In this document: piece by piece, positions 1 through 5,635 of the stretch
How the letters are laid out: every line of letters begins with the position of its first letter
Numbering within the stretch: position 1 is the first letter of the stretch
Assembly: GCF_014359955.1 (NCBI RefSeq)
Contig: NZ_JACIYL010000148.1
Location: forward strand, 1 to 7,453
Length of the DNA: 7,453 nucleotides
Source of the DNA: Thermogutta sp.
Lineage (GTDB): Bacteria > Planctomycetota > Planctomycetia > Pirellulales > Thermoguttaceae
Direction of reading: 5' to 3'
The notes under the pieces: generated by a model
Database searches by the model: none
What the model saw: only the letters and a program-made list of their open reading frames with translations
What the model was told of the DNA's origin: nothing
Position numbers and translations under genes: made by a program

Positions 1-1221
1 AGCCAGCCGTTCGAGGAGGAAGTGTTCCCGCAACAGCCGCACCACGACCTCCCGAGCTTCCCGAGCGATGTGGTTCAGCTCGCGGCGGATTTCCTCGGCC
101 GTGTATCCCGACCGGGTCAACTCCACAGCCCGACGCCGAATTTCCCGCTCGGTCTGTTTGCGAACCAGGTCTTCCGGCAGATCGAACGGAACCACATCGA
201 GGAGTTGATCCAGGATTTGCTTCCGCAGATCTTCATAGACCCGCAATTCCATCCGTGCACGGAGCTGGTCTTCAAAAGATTTGCGGAACGAGTCGACAGA
301 ATCGTACCCGGCAACGCGGGCGATGTCTTCGATGCTCTGCGCGGTTTGCGGCCGAAGTACTCTGTGAACCTTGAAGTGCGCCTGGACGGTCTTTCCGGCG
401 AGATTGGGATCGGCGCAGCTCTCCGAGACTTCCACATCGCAAAACCGGGATTCACCGTGGCGAACACCGACCATTTTTTCGCCGAAGTCGCGAATGATCC
501 CGTCGAGGAACGTGAGCGTGGGGCGAATTTGAATGCGTTCGTCATCCGCGGTGTTGAGGACTCGTCCCTCGTGCCGCAGTGTGATTTCGCATTCGATGTA
601 GTCGCCCATCTCGGCTGGTCCGTCCACCTCGGTAAGGTCGGTGAACTTTTGCACGAGCTGCTGCATCGCGCGGTCAACGTATCCGGGTGTGAGCTCGAAC
701 ACCTTGCGCTGGAGCTTGAGACCACGCCACCGGGGCAGCTCAAATTCGGGCCGGACTTCGACGGTAAATTCGAACGCAAAATCGCCTTCGTCAGGCAGTT
801 CGACGTCGTCGGGGTCCAGGTCGGGATCACCGATCGGGGCGAGTTTCGCCTCTTCGATCAGCGACCAAAAGGAATCGAGCATCAGCCGGGATTTGACCGG
901 CTCCTCGAGTTCACTGCGGAAACGTTTTTCCAAAAGCCGGCGCGGCGCGCGACCGGGACGAAAACCGGGAACGGTCGCCTCGTCGCGAATTTTGTCCAGC
1001 TCTTCCGCGAAGTAGCGATCGACCTCTTCCCGGGGAATGGTCACGATGATCCGGCGTTTACATGCCCCGGCCGATTCCACGTCGTACTCAAACTTGAGCT
1101 TCGGCTTCGCCTCTTCCTGGACCGCCGTCCCGAGAGACTCCTGCGGATTCTCACCCGCGGCATCCGTTTGAGGCGGATTCGCACTTAAGGCATCATGTTC
1201 GGGGATGTCGGAAGCAACCAT
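1..1221 (-). CDS. tig: Trigger factor, ribosome-associated chaperone and peptidyl-prolyl isomerase (partial, C-terminus beyond window)
   Basis: Trigger factor binds the ribosomal exit tunnel and folds nascent chains; it has a ribosome-binding domain, an FKBP-like isomerase domain and a helical chaperone domain. The minus frame is open from an ATG at 1221 to the window edge (407 codons, no stop). Residues 1-43 are an acidic, Ala/Pro/Glu-rich extension not present in the E. coli protein. Residues 44-155 fit the ribosome-binding domain, with the signature GFRPGRAP at 86-93 (E. coli GFRKGKVP). Residues about 203-290 fit the isomerase domain (MGDYIECEI, FLDGIIRDFGEKMVG). From about 291 the charged helical C-terminal arm begins, including VPFDLPEDLV near 344-353. 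By comparison with E. coli (432 aa) roughly 65-75 residues are missing. I see no Shine-Dalgarno before the ATG; an in-frame GTG lies 15 codons upstream after a TGA, so the start is slightly uncertain. The same-strand tRNA-Gly ends about 170 bases upstream. Identity is secure from the domain order. Confidence 0.95.
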   Translation of the reverse strand, partial: MVASDIPEHDALSANPPQTDAAGENPQESLGTAVQEEAKPKLKFEYDVESAGACKRRIIVTIPREEVDRYFAEELDKIRDEATVPGFRPGRAPRRLLEKRFRSELEEPVKSRLMLDSFWSLIEEAKLAPIGDPDLDPDDVELPDEGDFAFEFTVEVRPEFELPRWRGLKLQRKVFELTPGYVDRAMQQLVQKFTDLTEVDGPAEMGDYIECEITLRHEGRVLNTADDERIQIRPTLTFLDGIIRDFGEKMVGVRHGESRFCDVEVSESCADPNLAGKTVQAHFKVHRVLRPQTAQSIEDIARVAGYDSVDSFRKSFEDQLRARMELRVYEDLRKQILDQLLDVVPFDLPEDLVRKQTEREIRRRAVELTRSGYTAEEIRRELNHIAREAREVVVRLLREHFLLERLA

Positions 1222-1389
1222 GCCTGAATCCGTTTCAGAGGAAATGTTATGGGTGCAGATGCACACAGATCAGAGTGCCCGATCCAGCCGCCAGAGGGTA
1301 TCTCAGACATTTGACTCGCTTGCAGCCGATACAAACCGCTGCCTGCGCCGCTTTCTGTGGGGGCACTCAGCCTTCACCTAATAAAAAAG

Positions 1390-1462
1390 AGCGGGTGATG
1401 GGACTCGAACCCACGACAACGACGTTGGCAACGTCGTGCTCTACCACCTGAGCTACACCCGC
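1390..1462 (-). tRNA. tRNA-Gly, anticodon GCC
   Basis: A complete cloverleaf is visible on the minus strand. The acceptor stem is a perfect 7 bp (GCGGGTG/CACCCGC), the D stem is GCTC/GAGC, the anticodon stem CGACG/CGTCG encloses the loop TTGCCAA with anticodon GCC at 1427-1429, the variable loop is 5 nt, and the T arm is GTGGG-TTCGAGT-CCCAT. Base 1390 supplies the U discriminator usual for bacterial tRNA-Gly. CCA is not encoded, so it must be added after transcription. It decodes GGC and GGU. A run of six T follows one base after the discriminator. The gene reads toward tig. Confidence 0.97.
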
Positions 1463-1501
1463 ATTCTTGATTCCGGTGTTTGGTTCACCTCTTCAATTGG
1501 C

Positions 1502-1529
1502 ATTATAGGGGCCAGCCAGGGCATTGCAA
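1502..1529 (-). promoter_or_regulatory. Sigma70-type promoter of tRNA-Gly
   Basis: On the minus strand a TTGCAA -35 (1529-1524, 4 of 6 consensus) is followed after a 16-base spacer by a perfect TATAAT -10 (1507-1502). Transcription would start near 1495, leaving a leader of about 33 bases before the tRNA 5' end at 1462. The position and the perfect -10 make this the best promoter for the tRNA; it might also feed tig if transcription passes the T run after the tRNA. Confidence 0.7.
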
Positions 1530-1716
1530 GAGGGTCCCTGCCTGAGCCATCGCCACCTTGGCTCCGCCGCCGGGAAGGGGCCCGGACCACCCGAGGCTTT
1601 CCCCCGGGGAGCGGGAAGCAGCAGGCCGTGACCTGCCTGTCAGGTCCATATTGCGACCTGGGCAACCGAACTCACGCACCGGGCCCTATCTGCTAAGTTC
1701 AATTCGCGTATCGACA

Positions 1717-1742
1717 TGGGGGCAATTCGTGAATTGCCCCTA
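1717..1742. repeat. REP-like palindromic element
   Basis: The arms GGGGCAATTC (1719-1728) and GAATTGCCCC (1731-1740) are perfect reverse complements around a 2-base centre (GT). A G-T wobble and a T-A pair extend the stem at each outer end. There is no T run on either side, so a terminator is unlikely. Short palindromes of this GGGGCAATTC-GAATTGCCCC type are, from memory, dispersed in many copies in planctomycete and some other genomes; copy number cannot be judged from one window. Confidence 0.6.
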
Positions 1743-1804
1743 CCACAGATTATGCCGCGAGGTTGCGATAGATCCTTCCAAGAATGGGTCAGGTTAGGGG
1801 CCCT

Positions 1805-1840
1805 GTCGCTGAGCGACGGCCGGCCTAGACTTGCAGGCCG
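1805..1840. repeat. Pair of adjacent GC-rich hairpins
   Basis: GTCGC-TGA-GCGAC (1805-1817) is followed three bases later by CGGCCT (1821-1826) and AGGCCG (1835-1840) around an 8-base loop. Neither stem is followed by a T tract. They lie about 60 bases to the right of the palindrome at 1717-1742 and could be part of the same dispersed repeat, or simply chance GC-rich structure. Confidence 0.35.
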
Positions 1841-1878
1841 CCCCGGCAGTCAATGACGTCCACTCTTCGCCCAATTTG

Positions 1879-1907
1879 TTGCCACTTCAAAGGATCAAAG
1901 CTAACAT
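1879..1907 (+). promoter_or_regulatory. Possible promoter of the kinase gene
   Basis: TTGCCA (1879-1884, 5 of 6 to the -35 consensus), a 17-base spacer and TAACAT (1902-1907, 4 of 6 to the -10) point rightward. The start would be near 1914, giving a leader of about 125 bases before the kinase ATG. It is the best candidate I see upstream of the kinase, but the -10 is weak. Confidence 0.35.
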
Positions 1908-2039
1908 AGATGCTTGGAGGCATCGAGCGAGGCCGTCTGAAGTGGGGCCACCGAAAGGGGGTATGCCTGTACCATTGCGGGGCGGCTCGATCCACATAGG
2001 CAACATTCTGTCGCCGCACTTGGGAACAGAGGAAGAGGT

Positions 2040-3515
2040 ATGCCGGAACTAACTGCCGAGATATTGGCCGAGCGGGCACACGACGTGGGGCTGATTACAG
2101 ACTGGGAACTGCGCCAGATCTGGTCGGAGCTCGGGCGAAAAAGCGTCAGTCTCGACGAGTTCATCCAGTTCCTGGTCCGACGGGAATATCTCACCAACTA
2201 TCAGGTGGATAAGCTCCTCAACGGGGAGCGCGAAGGCTTCTTCTATGGGCCGTACAAGGTCCTCTATCTGGTTGGAGCGGGGTCCTTCGCTCGCGTGTTT
2301 CGCGCCGTGCACAAAGATGACAAGACGAACGTCGTGGCGCTCAAGGTGCTCCGCCGACGGTACAGCGATAACCCCCAGTGTTATCAGCAATTTATCCGCG
2401 AGGGACGCCTGGGGATGGCGCTTAAGCATCCCAATATCGTCCCCGTCTATGACGTCTGCTCGTACGACCACACGCATTTCCTGGTGATGGAATTCGTCGA
2501 AGGGCAGAATCTCCGGGAGTTCGTGAAAGTCCGCAAGAAGCTTGATCCCATTGTGGCCACCCGAATTATGGTGGACATCATGTCGGGGCTGGATTATGCC
2601 TTCCGGCAGGGGACCACGCATCGGGACCTCAAACTGAGCAACGTGCTCATCAGTAGCGACGGGACGGCCAAGCTGGTGGATTTTGGTCTGGCGGCCGTTG
2701 ACGAATATCTCGAAGCTACTTTGCCGGAAGTGCCCGCCAATGCCCGAGCCATTGATTACGCGGCCCTTGAAAAAGCGACCGGTGTGCCGCGCAATGATCC
2801 CCGCAGCGACATCTATTTTGCCGGCTGCATGTACTACCACATGTTGACGGGCGACCCACCTCTTTCCGAAACGAAGGACCGGATGAAACGGCTCAGCCGA
2901 TCACGATTCTTCGAGGTGGTGCCCATTCAGGAACGCGACCCCACCATTCCCAAGATCGTGGCAGGGATCATCAACAAGGCCATGTCGCTGGATGCTTCAG
3001 CGCGCTATCAAACCCCGGGGGATATGCTGTTCGATCTCAAACTGGCGGCCAAACGACTGGCCCAGGGCGATACCGATGTGGACCTCGTGACGGCCAAGAA
3101 ACCGAACAATGAGAAGACGCTCGCCACGGTTCTCGTGGTGGAGCCAAACGTGGAAATGCAGAACATCCTCCGGGAAGGTCTGAAAAAGCTGGGATATAGG
3201 GTCCTCATCATCTCCAATCCGCAACGAGCTCTCGAACGAATTAAAGATGAAAACGAGGAGATCGATTGCGTTATCATCAATGCGACGGAGTTGGGGGAAC
3301 CGGCCGTAACCGCGTTCAATCAGATTGGAGATGATCCCCGGACCCACCTCATCCCCGCCATCTTGCTTCTTGATGAGCCCCAGCGCGACATGCTAGCTAT
3401 TACAAATCGCGCCGACCACCGCCGCGTCGTTTCGCTCCCCATCACGATGAAGCAACTCCGGACCGCCGTCTCGGAGTTGGTGGACAGACAGCGCGATCTG
3501 GCCAAGGAGGGATGA
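2040..3515 (+). CDS. Ser/Thr protein kinase with C-terminal degenerate receiver domain
   Basis: A 491-aa Hanks-type kinase that should phosphorylate Ser/Thr of unknown targets in the cytosol; no signal peptide or membrane segment is seen. Residues 1-65 form a helical domain with REYLTNYQVDKLL, as seen before many planctomycete kinase domains. The kinase domain covers about 72-340: glycine loop VGAGSFARVF (78-87), ATP lysine K102 in ALKVL, E121 as likely helix-C glutamate, catalytic loop HRDLKLSN (194-201, D196/K198/N201), DFG 214-216 and DPRSDIY (253-259). Catalytic residues are intact, but the usual APE motif is replaced by DYAALEKATG (239-248). Residues 361-483 have a receiver-like pattern (VLVVEPN to VVSLPI), yet the acidic pair reads E368-P369, the phospho-Asp position is N414, Thr/Ser is L444 and Lys is L466. 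This predicts a receiver that cannot be phosphorylated normally. The ATG has a good Shine-Dalgarno, AGAGGA at 2028-2033. It converges with the next gene. Kinase identity is certain; its pathway is unknown. Confidence 0.93.
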   Translation: MPELTAEILAERAHDVGLITDWELRQIWSELGRKSVSLDEFIQFLVRREYLTNYQVDKLLNGEREGFFYGPYKVLYLVGAGSFARVFRAVHKDDKTNVVALKVLRRRYSDNPQCYQQFIREGRLGMALKHPNIVPVYDVCSYDHTHFLVMEFVEGQNLREFVKVRKKLDPIVATRIMVDIMSGLDYAFRQGTTHRDLKLSNVLISSDGTAKLVDFGLAAVDEYLEATLPEVPANARAIDYAALEKATGVPRNDPRSDIYFAGCMYYHMLTGDPPLSETKDRMKRLSRSRFFEVVPIQERDPTIPKIVAGIINKAMSLDASARYQTPGDMLFDLKLAAKRLAQGDTDVDLVTAKKPNNEKTLATVLVVEPNVEMQNILREGLKKLGYRVLIISNPQRALERIKDENEEIDCVIINATELGEPAVTAFNQIGDDPRTHLIPAILLLDEPQRDMLAITNRADHRRVVSLPITMKQLRTAVSELVDRQRDLAKEG

Positions 3516-3620
3516 TCGCTCGGTTCAGGGCACCGGAGTCCAATAGCCCGGCAGGGCGCTGAGCCGTGTTTGGGCAGAGTTTTGATATATTGGGGCACCG
3601 TGGTTCGACGCAATATTGTT

Positions 3621-3650
3621 GCAAGAAAAAAGCCCGGCAGTGTGCCGGGA
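3621..3650 (-). terminator. Intrinsic terminator of the basic hypothetical gene
   Basis: CCCGGCA (3633-3639) and TGCCGGG (3643-3649) form a perfect 7-bp stem with a 3-base loop. On the minus strand it is followed by GC and then six T (3631-3626) and CTTG. It lies about 30 bases past the TGA of the gene ending at 3679. No T run follows on the plus strand, so it would not serve the converging kinase gene in the same way. Confidence 0.85.
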
Positions 3651-3678
3651 AAGAGGTGGATTGTTGGGCAGTTTGGGG

Positions 3679-4473
3679 TCACGTCGGTTGATTCTGAGTT
3701 GGTGCAGGCGACGTCGTGCCTTCGGCGATGGTCTGAGTTTCGGCGGGTCGCTCTTCTGGCGATGGGGAACATTTGGCCGCCTGCGGATCACTGGTCACAA
3801 TCCCACCGCCAGTGTCATTGACGGAAGAGGCAACGGGAGACAATGGGGAATCGTCGCCTGCCGGTGAGGACGGCTCGTTGGCCTCGAGGGCGCCCTCGGA
3901 AGTGCTGGGTTGGGCTGGTGGCTGCGGGCGCTTTTCGTACCCCAGCTTTTTGAGCACCTCGAGGATTTCGCTGCACGTGGGAAACATCCTCCCGCTGGCC
4001 CGCTTGTATTCGTCGAGGGCCCGCATGAATTCGATTTCTTCCGGGGTGTAATCTCGCTCGCAGGTGGTGGGGTCGATCTGTCGCCTGCGGGGAACCTTGG
4101 CACGGCGTTCCAGTTGCCGGCGCTCCACAGGAACGGGGATGTTTTGCTGACGGCGGTCCGTCCCGCTGCGGCGATCGGGCAATCGACGCCGATCAATCGT
4201 CACGACCATCGGATCGCTCGGGGTTTGATCCAAGGTTGTTTCGGACTGTGCCGGCACCTCCTGGCTTTTTGTGGCTGAACTGACCGCGGGCGCTGGTTCT
4301 TGGGGCGGAGCGTCTGGTTCCCTGCGGCTGTGAGATGGTTTTCGTTTTTGGGAGTGAGAGGCGGATTCGGAACTCGGATGTGTTTTGTCGGATGTACTCC
4401 GTTTGACAGCCTGCGTCTTTTTGCCAACTGCTTTTCGTGATTTCGAATCCTTCGACTGTTTCGTCTTGACCAC
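3679..4473 (-). CDS. Conserved hypothetical protein, basic and mostly disordered, with a YTPEEIEFM core
   Basis: No function known to me. The start is taken as GTG at 4473, because AAGGAGG lies 8 bases before it; an upstream in-frame ATG (4554) would add 27 residues and put that Shine-Dalgarno inside the gene. The 264-aa product begins with a Lys/Ser-rich tail (about 1-55, [17 protein letters not shown]) followed by a Pro/Ser/Glu-rich stretch. Residues 94-131 are Arg-rich with spaced DRR/ERR motifs ([18 protein letters not shown]). The only part that looks folded is 142-182: [38 protein letters not shown] recall similar cores in planctomycete hypothetical proteins, but cannot verify this here. 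The rest to the end is low-complexity Pro/Ser/Glu. No signal peptide or membrane segment is seen. The basic tail suggests nucleic-acid or other polyanion contact, which is inference. It has its own terminator at 3621-3650 and stands alone, converging with the kinase. Confidence 0.85.
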   Translation of the reverse strand: MVKTKQSKDSKSRKAVGKKTQAVKRSTSDKTHPSSESASHSQKRKPSHSRREPDAPPQEPAPAVSSATKSQEVPAQSETTLDQTPSDPMVVTIDRRRLPDRRSGTDRRQQNIPVPVERRQLERRAKVPRRRQIDPTTCERDYTPEEIEFMRALDEYKRASGRMFPTCSEILEVLKKLGYEKRPQPPAQPSTSEGALEANEPSSPAGDDSPLSPVASSVNDTGGGIVTSDPQAAKCSPSPEERPAETQTIAEGTTSPAPTQNQPT

Positions 4474-5007
4474 TGCTGCGACCTCCTTAACTTCGATTCT
4501 CCGCCTTGAAGGAATCAAGTTGTGGCAGGACGGCTGACAACGAAAGCTGAGCAAATTCCCAACGCCATAGCGGCACCACGGGTGGTTTGTCCTTCAGCGG
4601 CCATGAACCCGTCCGAAAGCGGCAGTTCAGTTGGCGCGAGGCCAGAACCGGTTGGCCGAATCGGAGTTGTGTGGCCGGGACGCGTGCCCTTGGCCAAAAA
4701 CGGGGGAGTTGAAAGGCAGTCGCCGCGAGGTGCCGCTTTTCACGGTCGCTGCCGGTTAGGGGGTTTGGTAAAGTTTTCCGTCAGGGAAATATAACACACG
4801 GACGTTGAGTATGCGGGACAGGAAAAGCCTGACGACAACTTTTTCGGTCGCCGATGCCCGAAAAACTCTTCCGGATCTGAAAAGTCTTCATAACCGGCGC
4901 AACGGGAATGGCCGGGATCGCGAGTCGGGAAAAATTCGCCCGGCAGGTACACTGCTTCAGGACCACGTAGGACAGCCTTTACCGAGGGCGAGCGAATGGC
5001 AGCCAAC
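4474..5007. other. Intergenic region without a supported gene
   Basis: The stretch lies between the start of the basic hypothetical gene and the terminator of the lipoprotein gene, so it should carry the former's promoter. Its Shine-Dalgarno AAGGAGG is at 4482-4488. Short open frames of up to about 90 codons exist on both strands, but they overlap one another, lack ribosome binding sites and resemble no family I know. Weak AT-rich hexamers near 4789-4797 (TATAAC plus, TATATT minus) lack a good -35. An 8-bp inverted repeat, TTTTTCGG (4840-4847) and CCGAAAAA (4858-4865), has a 10-base loop and no clear role. Confidence 0.55.
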
Positions 5008-5043
5008 AAAGCAGGGCGGCAATCCCAGTGATTACCGCCCTGC
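5008..5043 (-). terminator. Probable terminator of the DUF1559-lipoprotein unit
   Basis: The arms 5011-5024 (GCAGGGCGGCAATC) and 5030-5043 (GATTACCGCCCTGC) pair over 14 positions with a single C/A mismatch and a 5-base loop. On the minus strand the hairpin lies about 40 bases after the lipoprotein stop and is followed by TTTGTT. The stem is strong but the T run is short, so termination may be only partial. Confidence 0.65.
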
Positions 5044-5081
5044 GCTTGATTGCTGCGAACGTGAGTGGTCGGGCTTTTAAC

Positions 5082-5543
5082 TCACGGAGCAGTGGTCAGA
5101 TCCAGATTGATTTCGTTGGAGCCGGGTTTGACTTCCCGGACAAGCGTCGTGTTCGTGTTGTATTTGGCAGGGATTTTTTCCTGGAACACGGGCGCACGGC
5201 TGCTATCCTCCCCACCGTACTGGTATGATGGGTCGTCCGAAGATACCGCGCCAGCCGCCGTTTGCGTCGGAGGTTGCGAGCGTACGGAAATCTTATGTTG
5301 CCCCACCACAGCTCCCCGGCCCAGTTGACAGGCCAGCTCATACTCGCCGTTGGAGTTGGTGACGCCGGTTGACGCGGGACCGCCCGCAACCGGTGTGAAC
5401 GTCACAATCGCATTGGCGAGCGGTTGGCCGTCCAGGGTCACTTTACCCTTAACCGGAGCCAGGCGGGGCCCCTTGGAACCACACCCTGCCACAAGTAGTA
5501 GTAGGACGAAGGCGCACGCCGTAGTCCATCCCAGACGCGACAT
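5082..5543 (-). CDS. Lipoprotein with carboxypeptidase-regulatory-like (transthyretin-like) fold
   Basis: A 153-aa predicted lipoprotein. MSRLGW is followed by a hydrophobic stretch and lipobox VAGC, with lipidated Cys at residue 21. Mature residues from about 30 carry VKGKVTLDGQPLANAIVTF and the NSNGEYEL turn, the pattern of the small beta-sandwich found in carboxypeptidase-regulatory-like domains; GAVVGQHKISV is the later strand. ATG at 5543 is chosen because GGAGG lies 9 bases upstream; two GTG codons just before it (5552, 5546) are possible but sit too close to that site. The DUF1559 gene ends 92 bases upstream on the same strand with no terminator between them, so the two are probably co-transcribed, a common pairing in planctomycetes. 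The protein would sit in the envelope. Its molecular role is unknown; the fold suggests binding or structural work, not catalysis. Confidence 0.88.
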   Translation of the reverse strand: MSRLGWTTACAFVLLLLVAGCGSKGPRLAPVKGKVTLDGQPLANAIVTFTPVAGGPASTGVTNSNGEYELACQLGRGAVVGQHKISVRSQPPTQTAAGAVSSDDPSYQYGGEDSSRAPVFQEKIPAKYNTNTTLVREVKPGSNEINLDLTTAP

Positions 5544-5635
5544 CACAATCACCCTCCCAAGATTTGAGAAAACTTCCTATCCCCTATGGCCAATACTCAA
5601 ACGAGAGGCAGGTTCTATCGCGGTGAGCGTGACCA

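Larger units (their letters stand above)
1463..2039. other. Non-coding divergent region between tRNA-Gly and the kinase gene
   Basis: These 577 bases separate the leftward tRNA and the rightward kinase. Only short open frames occur (under about 100 codons, overlapping on both strands, some running into the tRNA), and none resembles a protein family or has a convincing ribosome binding site. The region holds the tRNA promoter, a 6-bp inverted repeat at 1630-1646 (GACCTG/CAGGTC), the palindrome at 1717-1742, two GC-rich hairpins at 1805-1840, and a possible kinase promoter and leader from 1879 on. Confidence 0.7.

Noticed and set aside
117..830. 237-codon minus-strand open frame
   Set aside because: It is in another frame of the same strand as trigger factor; Ser/Arg-rich translation typical of an out-of-frame shadow.
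22..1188. 388-codon plus-strand open frame
   Set aside because: It is antisense to trigger factor, whose family motifs are on the minus strand. The plus translation resembles no family and has no ribosome binding site.
1436..1696. 86-codon plus-strand open frame starting inside the tRNA
   Set aside because: It begins within the antisense of tRNA-Gly and crosses its promoter; low-complexity Gly/Arg/Pro translation.
2049..2840. 263-codon minus-strand open frame opposite the kinase
   Set aside because: Shadow of the kinase gene; no motif, no ribosome binding site.
4789..4797. Promoter at AT-rich ATATAAC
   Set aside because: Neither strand has a reasonable -35 hexamer at 16-18 bases.
4740..5009. 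89-codon minus-strand open frame in the same gap
   Set aside because: Overlaps the plus-strand frame, no ribosome binding site and no recognisable motif.
4805..5080. 91-codon plus-strand open frame in the intergenic gap
   Set aside because: No Shine-Dalgarno, runs through the terminator hairpin at 5011-5043, and composition resembles no protein family.
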